Assembly (NCBI GenBank): GCA_007753675.1
Contig: CP036432.1
Location: forward strand, 5,430,394-5,494,393
Direction of reading: 5' to 3'
DNA length: 64,000 nucleotides
Source of the DNA: Stieleria magnilauensis
GTDB taxonomy: Bacteria > Planctomycetota > Planctomycetia > Pirellulales > Pirellulaceae
The position numbers were made by a program, and so were the translations under genes. The number at the start of each line of letters is the position of its first letter. The first letter of the stretch is position 1. Positions 1-8,781 of this stretch are shown in pieces. The notes under the pieces were generated by a model, which searched no databases, was not told the DNA's origin, and was given only the letters and a program-made list of their open reading frames with translations.

Positions 1-28
1 CAACACTTCCAATTTGTAGAGAACTCAA

Positions 29-1594
29 ATGGCCGTTACGAAAAAATCTAGTCGAAAATCCGCCTGCAAGGCTACCAAGCGACGCTACATCGGAAAGCCA
101 TCCGGTGTCATCCAGGAACGAGTCCAACAGGCAGGCCCTCAGAAATTCGGTATCGTTTCGGTGGACTGTGCCAAGCGACGGTCGATCTGGATGCTCTGTG
201 ACTTCTTTGGTCGTGTCATTGTCGAACCAACTTCGGTCGAGCACAGTGCTGGCGCTCTCGCAGCAATGGTCCAACTCGTTGATGCAGCTTGTCAAGCCGA
301 AGGGATCCTCGACTCCATTGTCGCCGTCGAGATGACCGGTGTCTACCACAAACCCGTGCAGCAAGCGTTTCGCAAAGCGGGGTACGACACAAGGACGGTT
401 CACCCCTTCGCGTCTTCGCACTATCGAGAGACGCTTCACCCCAACAATAAGACTGACCCTAACGATCTCGAAGCGATTTTTCACGCCGCCATCAACGGAT
501 ACGGATTGGCGATCTTGCCCGTTGATGAAACCCACCTGTCACTGCAACGTCTTTGTCGGCAGCGTCGCAATTTGGTCAAGCAACGCGCACGGGTGCAAGT
601 ACAGTTGCGAGCGTTATTGCATCAATCCATGCCTGGCTACGCGGATCTTTGGGATGATGACAAACTCTTCAACTGATCGATTGCGATGATCATCGCGAAA
701 CAATTCCCGTCTGACGAGGCGATCAAAAAAGCGAAGCAAACCGGCATGGCAAAGTACCTTCGCAAGAACAAGACTCGAGTTCAAAAAACAACACTCGACA
801 AGATCTTTGCGTGGAGTGCTCAGGCAGTTCAACCCGATCCGTTGTACCCGTTGTTGACCAAGCAATGGAAACAGCTAAATGAGATACGCGAATTGCTCAA
901 CGAACAGATCAGCCAGATTGAACAAGAAACGGCGCATTTTCTCGTGAAAACGCCATATATATTGCTTCTCTCTGTCACTGGGATCAACGTTGTTTCCGCA
1001 GGTGAGTATGCGGGCGAAGCTGCACCGATCGAGCACTATGCAACTGCCATTGCGATCAACGGACGCGCCGGGCTTTACCCTGCTCGCTACCAAAGTGATG
1101 AAATTGACCGAAGCGGTTCCGTCGCCAAAAACTGCAATCGTCGACTGCGTTCCGCTTGCATTCTCGTTGCAAAGAACTTGATCAAATGCCATCCGTACTA
1201 CCGTGGCTTGGCTGCTTTGTGGAAGAGCAAAGATATCTGCACGCTCGATCGCCAGTGTCGAATGGCTAACCGAGCTAACCGAATGGTTTTCCAGATCGTC
1301 AGCGGACGCCAAGTGTGGCGAGGTAAGCACGTCGACCGGGAGTGCCTGCTGAAAAAGCTATGGAAGTTTTATATCGAACACGGCACGCCGCTTGATCAAA
1401 CGGTTGCTGATATGAATGAAGCTCTCAAGTGGCTTCCCAAGTCGGTCTATAGCGAAGAAGCAAAACCCTTCGCCAAGCTGGCAAATAAAAAACGCCGCGG
1501 AGCCGTATCGATCGGCGATCTGCTCATTCCTCTTCTGGTTCGACTTGGAGTTCGTCAGGCATCTAAGGTAGAATCAAACTCGTCCGAAGCTTAG
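29..1594 (+). pseudogene. IS110-family transposase interrupted by in-frame TGA
   Basis: This is a DEDD-type transposase/recombinase of the IS110 family. The N-terminal RuvC-like part shows D46 (VSVDCAK), E101 (AVEMTG) and the pair D143/D146 (KTDPNDLE). The C-terminal Transposase_20-like part (near GRAGLYPARYQSDE and RSGSVAKNCNRRL) carries the expected conserved serine region. Both parts are in one frame, separated only by a TGA at 674-676. A single C-to-T change of a CGA arginine codon would produce this stop. Read through, the protein would be about 521 residues, longer than most family members. Translation could restart at 686, but that would separate the DEDD part from the serine part, so I call it inactivated. 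Readthrough is the alternative. Confidence 0.8.
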
Positions 1595-2140
1595 GGCCCG
1601 CGTTGACTTGTCGTGCTTTCACTTGCACACTGATAACATCGTCTACAGCCCGAGGGCAGACGCGGCTTCTCGAAGCTGCAGTCAACAAGCCCGTGGAAGA
1701 AGTGTGATGCTCTGTCAGCGGTTCAAACGCCGGATAAGACAGTGTGAGGCTCCTAAGCTTCGGATATCTACCAGGGTGGCGAGACTGAACCATTCATGCT
1801 GACTGAGACGTGCTCAGCAAGCCGACAAGCCATTGGACTTTAAGACTAAAAAAAGTTACCGTAAGGTAATGCCGCTAGGCGTTCGCGCGCACCTCGCCAA
1901 TGCGAGCTAAATCAAGTTCGGCCATGACAGTGCTTCTCCCCCGCAAAGCCGGGGGAGAAGGGTGCCAGGGTAGGTGCGTGAGGGTGTGCGATGCCAGCGG
2001 GACGCGTGAGCGACCGGCGCGTGATGGGGAATGCTGGCGCGGGTAGGCTCGAGCCACTGGCTGACGCGGCGTGCTGGGGTGGCTCCTACTAATAGGACTC
2101 GGGTTGTTGTATTGGGGTTTGGGTGCGGGATGATTGGGGC
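1595..2140. other. Non-coding region: IS110 right flank plus hairpin repeat
   Basis: No convincing gene is seen. The first ~270 bases follow the IS110 transposase directly and may include the element's non-coding end; IS110/IS1111 elements encode a guide (bridge/seek) RNA in such flanks, but I cannot define one here. At about 1930-1960 there is a strong hairpin with arms CTTCTCCCCC and GGGGGAGAAG. At about 2053-2078 lies CCACTGGCTGACGCGGCG, a motif that recurs almost identically near 30100-30126, so this part is host-type dispersed repeat. Confidence 0.4.
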
Positions 2141-3355
2141 ATGGAACTTGCCAAGGTCACTGCTGAGCCCACAAAACTGCGTGCGACGAAGGTTGCTTCG
2201 GATGATCGGATCGGTGTGGATCGTGCCAACCGACGGATCAATGGCTATGTGGTCTGCGAACAGGGACCTTGTAAGAGCAAGGGCCGCGGCGAGTTTGATG
2301 TCGAGGCGCTGCAGACGATCGTTCAGCTGGGTAATGAACAAACCAAGGGAGTGAAGGTTCACTTCCAACATGAATCCTACAGCGACGATGGTTTGGGGAA
2401 GCATGTTGCTCGGGCGAAGAATTTTCGCATGGATGAGCGGGACGGACGAAAGATCGTTCGCGCGGATGCTCTTCTGACCGAAACCGCGATGAAACACAAC
2501 GCGACCGGCGGAAAAACTCCGCTGGGCGTCTTCCTGTTGGATGCCGCGGACGAAGACCCCGGATCGTTTCAGTCCAGCGTCGTGATCAGCACCGACAAGC
2601 TGGAACGCGAAGACGACGAACAGGGAAACCGCCGGCCGCCATTGTTTCGGCCGACCAAGCTGTGGGCATCGGACTTCGTCGATGAAGGCGATGCCGTGCA
2701 CGGTGATCTGTTTGGCGTCGAATCGCTGAGCAACTTCATGGAAGGCAGCGACCGCCGCGTTTCATCGAAGCTTGCCGTCGTGCTGGATCAGTACGTTGAC
2801 AAACTCTTTCCCGACGCGCCGGCCAATGTGCTGTCCGCACGGATCGACGGGCTACGCGACCGAATTCTTGAAAGCCGTTTCGGCCCAAAAAAACCAAACC
2901 CCAAACCGGAGACTGATTCCGTGACCACGACGACGACCGAAACCGCTTCGAACCAGCCGGACACGTCCGCTGTCGATGCCTTGTCCGGCAAGATCGACCA
3001 ACTGACCGAGCAACTGGCCGCCAAGGATGCGTCAGAGAAGGCGGAAAAGTCGCGCACGAACACGATCGCGGCGCTGGGGAAACTGGCGGGATTGGATGTG
3101 ACCGAAGAGCTGGCCGGCGACCTGTCGGTTGATGATGCGATCCAAAGCCTGGCGAAGCGGAAGCAGGAAAGCCACGTGTCGCTGGGGCACGATGACGGTG
3201 CCGGCGGAAAGAAGCTGACCGCGAAAGAGACGCTCGGCAAGGAGTTTGAAGAGCGGAAGGAATTGCTGCAGGCGGCGGGTTGGTCCAAGGCGGATTGGAT
3301 CAGTTTTACAGCCGGTGAGCGGGGGATCGATCTTGGGGGTGACTCGGACGAGTAG
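2141..3355 (+). CDS. Phage prohead protease fused to scaffold-like tail
   Basis: This is a probable capsid maturation protease with a scaffold extension, 404 aa from the ATG at 2141 (an in-frame GTG lies at 2123). The first ~200 residues resemble phage prohead proteases: a histidine in VKVHFQHESYS, the following GLGKHVARAKNFR stretch, and a serine-rich FQSSVVIS segment that may hold the nucleophile. A Thr-rich linker (TTTTTE) follows, then a charged helical part (LSGKIDQLTEQLAAKDA) typical of scaffold domains. It is the first gene of the head module and precedes the decoration and major head genes, the usual order. Catalytic residues are inferred from position only. Portal and terminase genes, normally just upstream, are absent; an IS110 element occupies that place. 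Confidence 0.6.
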   Translation: MELAKVTAEPTKLRATKVASDDRIGVDRANRRINGYVVCEQGPCKSKGRGEFDVEALQTIVQLGNEQTKGVKVHFQHESYSDDGLGKHVARAKNFRMDERDGRKIVRADALLTETAMKHNATGGKTPLGVFLLDAADEDPGSFQSSVVISTDKLEREDDEQGNRRPPLFRPTKLWASDFVDEGDAVHGDLFGVESLSNFMEGSDRRVSSKLAVVLDQYVDKLFPDAPANVLSARIDGLRDRILESRFGPKKPNPKPETDSVTTTTTETASNQPDTSAVDALSGKIDQLTEQLAAKDASEKAEKSRTNTIAALGKLAGLDVTEELAGDLSVDDAIQSLAKRKQESHVSLGHDDGAGGKKLTAKETLGKEFEERKELLQAAGWSKADWISFTAGERGIDLGGDSDE

Positions 3356-3393
3356 GTCGGCAGGGGAAACGCTTCTGATGAGTGATCGGAAGG

Positions 3394-3442
3394 CGTCCTC
3401 CCCTCGCTTCGCTCGACCCTCCTGCCAGGAGGGTGACTTTCT
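3394..3442. repeat. Palindromic dispersed repeat (CCCCTCGCTTCGCTCGACCC family)
   Basis: The run CCCCTCGCTTCGCTCGACCC is followed by the short hairpin CCTCCTGCCAGGAGGGTGA. The same 20 bases flank the IS4-type element on both sides near 59142 and 60594, and a mirrored variant is at 5830-5927. It lies between the protease and decoration genes of the phage module. Confidence 0.7.
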
Positions 3443-3491
3443 AAGCGAGTTTGAAACGGTGACACGGAACTTACTTCAACAGAACTGAATC

Positions 3492-3908
3492 ATGGCTACG
3501 ACTCTGAATCAACGCATCCGAATGACTGGCGGGACGGGCGGTCTTTCGTCGGGACCGGTCGCCGCGGGAATCCGGCTGCCGCATGGCACGTTGTGTTTCA
3601 TCGACTCGACCGGGCATCGCACCAACGTGATCGCCGCGGGGGCGAACCGCTTTGCCGGGATCGTTCACAGCGAAGCGGACAACGCGGCGGGGGCGGACGG
3701 CGACCTGGATGTGGAGCACTACATCAAACACCGATTCGTGCTGCCGTTTCCCGGCGGGATCACGCAGGCCGATGAGGGCAAGAAGGTCTATGCCAGCGAC
3801 AACTGGACGCTGACGCTGAGTCCGACCAACAACTCCTACGTCGGCACGTTGGAAAAGTTTGTGGATGCGAACACTGGTCAGGTCGCGATCGATTTTCAGG
3901 CGGTGTGA
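3492..3908 (+). CDS. Putative phage capsid decoration protein
   Basis: A 138-residue protein between the prohead protease and the major head gene, the usual place for a head decoration/stabilising protein. It is rich in Gly, Ala, Thr and Val, with no signal peptide or membrane segment. The C-terminal pattern KKVYASDNWTLTLS followed by a conserved glycine (YVGTLEKF) is like that of DUF2190-type capsid cement proteins. The start ATG at 3492 follows a palindromic repeat rather than a compact operon junction. The assignment rests mainly on position and weak pattern similarity. Confidence 0.5.
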   Translation: MATTLNQRIRMTGGTGGLSSGPVAAGIRLPHGTLCFIDSTGHRTNVIAAGANRFAGIVHSEADNAAGADGDLDVEHYIKHRFVLPFPGGITQADEGKKVYASDNWTLTLSPTNNSYVGTLEKFVDANTGQVAIDFQAV

Positions 3909-3960
3909 GCGTTGATTGACAGGCTGGAAGCCTCTCCCACTTTTTTAGGACATTTTGCGG

Positions 3961-4908
3961 ATGACGATTCACAACAACGCTCTGTACGCCGAGGTCGGCA
4001 ACCGGGTCCGGCACCAGGTTCAAGTCGGACTTGAACGGGCAGAACGGTTCTACCCGCGGCTCTGCACGGTCATCGACTCGACGCAGGACTCGGAAAACTA
4101 CGATTGGCTGGGCGCGTTCCCCGAGGTCTACGAATGGCTCGGGGACATGGTGTTCGATCAACTCGCCAGCGCCGAGTTCCAGATCCGCAACAAGGATTGG
4201 GCGAACGGTATCCGGCTGCCGAAGAAGAAGATTGATGACGGCAACTCGGGGTATTTCACCCGGATGGGTGAGGGCCTTGTGGAGATGTTCGCACGGCACC
4301 CGGACAAGGTGTTGTTCCAATTGATGGCCGCGGCCGAAACGATTGAGTGTTTCGATGGCCAGTTCTTTTTCGACACCGACCACGTCTGGGGCGACAGCGG
4401 CGTGCAGTCGAACCTGTTGACGATCGACGTGTCGGATCCGACCAAACCGACCACGGAAGAGTTGCTCGACGCGGTCACGCAGGTCCTGCTGAACATGCTG
4501 ACGTACAAGAACGACCGCGGCGAACCGTTCGTGTTTCCCACGGCACATGACTTCAGTGACCTGGTCATCACCTGTTCGCCGAATCTGTGGCCGATATTCG
4601 ACAAGGCGTTCCAAGCCAAGCTGGTTCTGGAAACCAACGCGGCCGGCACCGCCGGTGCGGCGGTCGACAAGTTCACGCTCACCCGTCCCGAAATCATCCC
4701 GTTGGTGCAGTACACCGGGAACCAGTTCGATGTCTATCGAACGGGACAATCGATCAAGCCGTTCGTGTTCCAAGATCGTCAAGCGATCACGATGTTCACC
4801 AAGAACTATGACGACCCGGAAGAGAAGGATGTCAAGGTCGGTGGTAACGGGCGCTACAACTTGGGCGTGTTGGCCTGGTGGTTGGCCAACCGCGTCAAGT
4901 TGGTTTGA
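3961..4908 (+). CDS. Mu gpT-like major head (capsid) protein
   Basis: A major capsid subunit resembling phage Mu gpT, 315 aa, near the family's usual ~300. Characteristic features are the early FYPRLCTVIDSTQDSENY and WLGAFPEVYEW, the middle FFDTDHVWG, and the C-terminal DVYRTGQSIKPFVFQDR with a terminal hydrophobic helix. I prefer the ATG at 3961, which follows AGGA at 3947-3950; an upstream in-frame TTG at 3955 is also possible. The protein would self-assemble into the icosahedral shell, with the 2141 gene product as protease/scaffold. The intergenic bases before it (about 3915-3940) carry a GGCTGGAAGCCTCTCCCA repeat also seen near 30130. Confidence 0.75.
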   Translation: MTIHNNALYAEVGNRVRHQVQVGLERAERFYPRLCTVIDSTQDSENYDWLGAFPEVYEWLGDMVFDQLASAEFQIRNKDWANGIRLPKKKIDDGNSGYFTRMGEGLVEMFARHPDKVLFQLMAAAETIECFDGQFFFDTDHVWGDSGVQSNLLTIDVSDPTKPTTEELLDAVTQVLLNMLTYKNDRGEPFVFPTAHDFSDLVITCSPNLWPIFDKAFQAKLVLETNAAGTAGAAVDKFTLTRPEIIPLVQYTGNQFDVYRTGQSIKPFVFQDRQAITMFTKNYDDPEEKDVKVGGNGRYNLGVLAWWLANRVKLV

Positions 4909-4978
4909 TCCTGAAACGCTGAAACAAAACCCGAATCCAACGCAAACTGATCCGTTCACCAACCTGAGTCGTCGCCTG

Positions 4979-5809
4979 ATGTCGAAACCCGTTCTGACTG
5001 TCGCACGCCATCCCGGTAAGAAACAGCCCTTTCACCGTGCCGTGCGTGACAAGCGCGGCAACGTCAAGAAGGTCATCACGTTTGATCCGGACCAGCCGGT
5101 CGGGCTTTCGAGCGAAGAGGCCGAGTTGGTCAAACGTGACATAGGTCGGGCGCTGGTGATCATCAAGGCGGACGAAAAACGGCCCGGCCGATTCATCGTC
5201 GACTGGGAAACGACTCGCGGTGTGTTTCACACAATCCACAAGCAGGAGTTGGAGGTCAGTCCGCGAGCGCGGCGGGCGATCGGGACCAGTGACACTCCGC
5301 CGCCGAGTGTGATCGATCTTCGTCGGGACGGGGCAGGTGCGAAGGACGTCGATGGATCCGGGGAGGATGCTGATTCTGTTTCGATCGAACTGCCGGATGA
5401 ATTGGTCGACTTGCTCGAGCGAAACGGTGATTCGCTTCCCAGTCCGCTTTCGGTGGACTCGTTGACTCAGTGGATCAGTGACGGTGGCGAGTTGGTGTTG
5501 CTGGACGGGTTCACTGTTGATTCGGCGAGTGCGGTTCACGAGGCGCTGGGCTTGGACGCTCCGGTGGAGACGACTGACGGTGACGAAGACGTTGATCCCG
5601 GTGATAAGTCGAAGCTGCTTGCCGCGGGGTTGTCGGCGGAACTTGCGGAGGCTTTGGCGAAGAACGCGGATAAGCATGCTTGGGTGATGGATCCGGAGCA
5701 GATCAACTCGAAGGTCGCTGAGGGGTTTGACCTGACGAAGTTGACCGACATCGCCGGCGGTCGGGCGAAGCAGATTCGGACGGCGCTGGGGATTGTGGCG
5801 GCGAAGTGA
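4979..5809 (+). CDS. Hypothetical phage structural-region protein
   Basis: I do not recognise this 276-residue protein. It lies between the major head gene and the connector genes. The N-terminal half is basic and begins MSKPVLTVARHPGKK. The C-terminal half is acidic and has alanine-rich segments (KSKLLAAGLSAELAEALAKN, and later KQIRTALGIVAAK) that look like helix-hairpin-helix or Ffh-N-type helices, a type often appended to small phage capsid-region proteins. An ORF extending upstream to 4547 is open only because it overlaps the head gene in another frame; the ATG at 4979 is the sensible start. Confidence 0.6.
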   Translation: MSKPVLTVARHPGKKQPFHRAVRDKRGNVKKVITFDPDQPVGLSSEEAELVKRDIGRALVIIKADEKRPGRFIVDWETTRGVFHTIHKQELEVSPRARRAIGTSDTPPPSVIDLRRDGAGAKDVDGSGEDADSVSIELPDELVDLLERNGDSLPSPLSVDSLTQWISDGGELVLLDGFTVDSASAVHEALGLDAPVETTDGDEDVDPGDKSKLLAAGLSAELAEALAKNADKHAWVMDPEQINSKVAEGFDLTKLTDIAGGRAKQIRTALGIVAAK

Positions 5810-5829
5810 GACTACGGGACTCCATGCGT

Positions 5830-5927
5830 CACCCTCCTTTCCAAGGAGGGTCGAGCGCTAGCGAGGGGAGGATTCTCCCAGGCAGCCCTCTCCTCGCTGG
5901 CGCTCGACTCTCCCAGGGGGAGAGTGA
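5830..5927. repeat. Cluster of three nested inverted repeats
   Basis: Three palindromes sit side by side: CACCCTCCTTTCCAAGGAGG; a long pair with arms CGAGCGCTAGCGAGGGGAGG and CCTCTCCTCGCTGGCGCTCG; and ACTCTCCCAGGGGGAGAGT. They belong to the same host repeat family as the copies at 3394-3442 and around 59142 and 60594. The DNA lies between phage genes with no coding capacity. Confidence 0.7.
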
Positions 5928-5971
5928 CTTGAGATTCGCCTGACGGCGGTAGACAGACCAATAGAAAACCT

Positions 5972-6064
5972 GCGGCTAAAGCCTGGACACCAACGGTCGA
6001 TCGAAAGCGGCTAAAGCCTGGACACCAACGTTGACTCGAATGCGACTGAAGCCTGGACACCAAC
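5972..6064 (+). repeat. Three 35-bp tandem copies of AAGCCTGGACACCAAC repeat
   Basis: The core GCGRCTRAAGCCTGGACACC followed by AAC begins at 5972, 6007 and 6042, an exact 35-bp period. The last copy abuts the TTG start of the gene at 6065. The same core forms one arm of the larger repeats at 18006-18340. Confidence 0.8.
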
Positions 6065-6502
6065 TTGAATTTGCGTGATGTGATTGCCGAGGCGAATGAT
6101 GTGTTCTTCGATACCGATGGGTTTGCGGAGACGGTGGTGTATTGGCCGCTGGGTGTAGCGGCCAATGCGTTTGAGGTGGATGCGATCGTGGATTGGTCGG
6201 ACGAAGAGGGATCGAATCAGGTCCGCGGCGATGGCCGGGGGAGTCTGAATGCGGAGAAAGGACGCATAGTGCGTTCGTCGGCGGTGATCGAGTTTCCGAC
6301 TCACCGGATCGATGAAACCGGGAATTGTGTCCCCATGGTGATCAGTTCCTCCGGCAAGGACCGTGTCCTCGTCAGCGAACATGACCGGACGATCAAGTTG
6401 AACGTCAAACGGATCATCGGACACGACGCGGCGGTTCAATCGGTGCTGTGCACCCGTCAAACGGAGCATCAGGCTTCGCACGCGGTCGGACGGAGGGGCT
6501 GA
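6065..6502 (+). CDS. Putative phage head-tail joining protein
   Basis: This 145-residue protein resembles small head-tail joining/attachment proteins in size and position. It starts with a helix (NLRDVIAEANDVFFDTDGFAE) and continues with β-rich segments such as ETVVYWPLGVAAN and DAIVDWSDEEGS. The start is a TTG at 6065 directly after a tandem repeat; no better ATG exists until much later. Its TGA overlaps the ATG of the next gene by one base (TGATG), so the two are probably translationally coupled. Confidence 0.5.
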   Translation: MNLRDVIAEANDVFFDTDGFAETVVYWPLGVAANAFEVDAIVDWSDEEGSNQVRGDGRGSLNAEKGRIVRSSAVIEFPTHRIDETGNCVPMVISSSGKDRVLVSEHDRTIKLNVKRIIGHDAAVQSVLCTRQTEHQASHAVGRRG

Positions 6503-7047
6503 TGTACACGCCGAACGGCATCTTTTCGACCAAGCATCAAATGCGGTTGCTGTTGGCTGAGTGCGCGACGGTGCGATCGGTGCTGGGCGTCGCGAACGCG
6601 ACTGAGGCGCTGGCCAAGATCAAGACTTACGCCCCGATGTATTTCCCGGACGACGGCACGACGATTCTGGTGCCCCCGTTTCAATACCCGCGGATTCTGA
6701 TCGACAGCGAGGGCGTGGAATTTGAATCGACGCCCGACGGGAACCTGAGCGACGTCCAAAGCCGGACGATGATGATCGCGATCGGGATCTATGTGCCTGA
6801 GGACGAAGACATTGTAGATGAGAGCGACCAGGAAGCCTGGATCGATGACCAATTTGGCAGCATCCTGATGGAGTGCATGGCGATCCAGGGCACCGGGGAA
6901 TCGATCTCCGGACAGTCGCACCTGTGCCTGATGAATCCGTCCTACGGCGGTGCGACTCCGCAACCGGACGACGAACGCGACGAAGTGCAGGATTCACAGC
7001 CCGACCGGCCGCGTTGGCTGGGCATGCTGCGGTTTGAGGTGCGCTGA
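6502..7047 (+). CDS. Hypothetical phage connector/tail-completion region protein
   Basis: A 181-residue protein with the ATG at 6502 overlapping the upstream stop. It is acidic in its C-terminal half (QPDDERDEVQDSQPDRPRW) and has no recognised motif. Size and position, between the head-tail joiner and the tail tube, fit a neck or tail-completion protein. TGATG overlaps on both sides indicate coupled translation within one transcript. Confidence 0.5.
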   Translation: MYTPNGIFSTKHQMRLLLAECATVRSVLGVANATEALAKIKTYAPMYFPDDGTTILVPPFQYPRILIDSEGVEFESTPDGNLSDVQSRTMMIAIGIYVPEDEDIVDESDQEAWIDDQFGSILMECMAIQGTGESISGQSHLCLMNPSYGGATPQPDDERDEVQDSQPDRPRWLGMLRFEVR

Positions 7048-7532
7048 TGGTCACTCCACCGAATGCTGTGAAAATTCACGGGAATGGCGTCGGCCGATCA
7101 CTCCGCCAAGCCTACGTCGCTGCGTCGGTGCCGGCGTGGCAGGACACCGGGCGTCATTTCCATCTGCAGTATCGACCGAAACGGTTCACGCATAAACACG
7201 CGACCGAAGCGGATTACGGGAAACGGAAACCCAAGTACGTCCGCGAAAAGTTCCGTCGGTTCGGTCACACGTATCCGTTGGTGAAAACGGGTGAAGTCCG
7301 CCGGCTGGCGGCGACGGCCCGGATCACGGCGCGGGCGGGAACTGGTCAGGTGCAAAATCGCGGCGGTGTGAAGGTTGCGTATCCCCAGCTGCGGAAGCTG
7401 AATTTCCGACACCCCAACTCTGACATCGACATGGCGGATGAGTTCCGCCGCGTCCCGGACCGGGAATCCGTCTTGCTCGGTCACTACTTCATTGCTCGAT
7501 TCTCGCCCCGATTCGAAGGGAACTTCCGATGA
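7047..7532 (+). CDS. Hypothetical phage tail-completion/minor tail protein
   Basis: A very basic 161-residue protein, rich in Arg, Lys and His, directly upstream of the tail tube gene. The ATG at 7047 overlaps the preceding TGA, and its own TGA overlaps the next ATG (ATGA at 7529-7532). In many siphophage maps this slot holds a neck or tail-terminator protein. No domain is recognised. Confidence 0.5.
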   Translation: MVTPPNAVKIHGNGVGRSLRQAYVAASVPAWQDTGRHFHLQYRPKRFTHKHATEADYGKRKPKYVREKFRRFGHTYPLVKTGEVRRLAATARITARAGTGQVQNRGGVKVAYPQLRKLNFRHPNSDIDMADEFRRVPDRESVLLGHYFIARFSPRFEGNFR

Positions 7533-8497
7533 CCCGCAACACGTCCTACGCCATCGAGCTTCGCGCCGGCGATCCGCTGCCCACCGAATCGGTCTGGATC
7601 GGTGGGATCTCGCAGCAGAGCATTCGTCCCGGCGTTCAGGTCAACACCGAAGTCACCGCGGGTAGCGAAAACGCTTCCTACGGTGAAGTGGGGAATGTTC
7701 AGCCCGATGCGACGTTCACGACGATGGACATCAAGACGTTGTTGAACGTGATCGGTACCAAGGGAGAGTGTCTGATCGGAGGGAGCGACCTGGGATTCAA
7801 GATGTGGGCGATCAAACGATTGCCTTGCGGTGGGATCGATTTGACAGGCGTTTCGCCGGCGGGAAAGCACACGAGTTGGACCATTCCCAACGGGCTGATC
7901 ATCCCGCAAACGCTTTCGGTGTCCCACGGCAGCCGTGCATCCTTGTCCGCCCAAGTGTTCTCGCTGTGGGATGAGACGAACGATTCGTTGATCGTCACCC
8001 CGGACATCGAGTATCCGGGCGCATGGGGTACTCCTCCGGCGATCACCGATGTCAACGGCTACCACCTGGGACCGGTGGATATCTGTGGCGAAACGTTCAC
8101 GGACAAGACATCGATCTCGATTGGGTTCGGGATTTCGGTTCAACCTCAATCGGCCGACGGCGACATCAACGCGAAATCATTATTCATCGCGGAACGCAAG
8201 CCGGTGGTGCAAATCACTTGCTACGACATCGAAAAGTTTCGGGCTTCTAAGATCCCGCTGGTCGGCAAACACGCGACGCACGGCGACACCTCGTTTGTGC
8301 TGCGCAAGAAAGTGCACGGAAGCGGTGCGTTTGAAACCGGCGCGAATCACGCCGAGTTCACGATCGACGGCGTGGCGACGATCCAGGAGATCAGTGCCAG
8401 CGGGCATGCGCCGCACGCGATGCAGGTGACGGTCAACGGGCTGGACGATGCGACCAACGACATGATCGTGATGGACTTGGCCCACACGCTGGCGTGA
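7529..8497 (+). CDS. Putative major tail tube protein
   Basis: A 322-residue protein with the composition and place expected of a tail tube subunit: β-rich, no long helices, preceding a short possible assembly chaperone and the tape measure gene. It starts at ATG 7529, overlapping the upstream stop. Repeated motifs of Gly/Thr/Ser with alternating hydrophobics (DFTDKTSISIGFGISVQPQ-like segment near residue 195) support a tube fold. No sheath gene follows, so the tail would be non-contractile. The assignment is positional. Confidence 0.55.
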   Translation: MTRNTSYAIELRAGDPLPTESVWIGGISQQSIRPGVQVNTEVTAGSENASYGEVGNVQPDATFTTMDIKTLLNVIGTKGECLIGGSDLGFKMWAIKRLPCGGIDLTGVSPAGKHTSWTIPNGLIIPQTLSVSHGSRASLSAQVFSLWDETNDSLIVTPDIEYPGAWGTPPAITDVNGYHLGPVDICGETFTDKTSISIGFGISVQPQSADGDINAKSLFIAERKPVVQITCYDIEKFRASKIPLVGKHATHGDTSFVLRKKVHGSGAFETGANHAEFTIDGVATIQEISASGHAPHAMQVTVNGLDDATNDMIVMDLAHTLA

Positions 8498-8518
8498 TGC
8501 AACTTTGAGGAACCCTTC

Positions 8519-8767
8519 ATGAGTAAGAAGAAACCTGATTTGCCGTTCGTGATTCGTGCGATGACGGGATGTGGTGTTCCGACTTCGGAACGCCAGGCGT
8601 CGGCGATCTCGAAAGAAGATGCCGCAGCGATTCTCGCGGCGTACAAGAACAAGAGCGGCCGCGGGGCACTGTTGCATGCGCTGGCGAAGATTCAGGCATC
8701 GGCACCTGCAGCGGTTGTCAGGAACGCAGGAACTGAAACCGAACCGACCGCGGACGACCCATCCTAA
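8519..8767 (+). CDS. Small tail-region protein (possible assembly chaperone)
   Basis: An 82-residue basic protein with a GAGGA ribosome-binding site just before the ATG. It contains one clear amphipathic helix (SKEDAAAILAAYKNKSGRG) and a disordered C-terminus. Tail assembly chaperones occupy the gap between tube and tape measure genes, often as a frameshifted pair; I see no slippery sequence, so this role is a guess. Confidence 0.5.
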   Translation: MSKKKPDLPFVIRAMTGCGVPTSERQASAISKEDAAAILAAYKNKSGRGALLHALAKIQASAPAAVVRNAGTETEPTADDPS

Positions 8768-8781
8768 TCACGCTCTGACAC

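Noticed and set aside
4547..4978. Upstream extension of the gene at 4979
   Set aside because: The extra codons overlap the major head gene in another frame and have basic, shadow-like composition.
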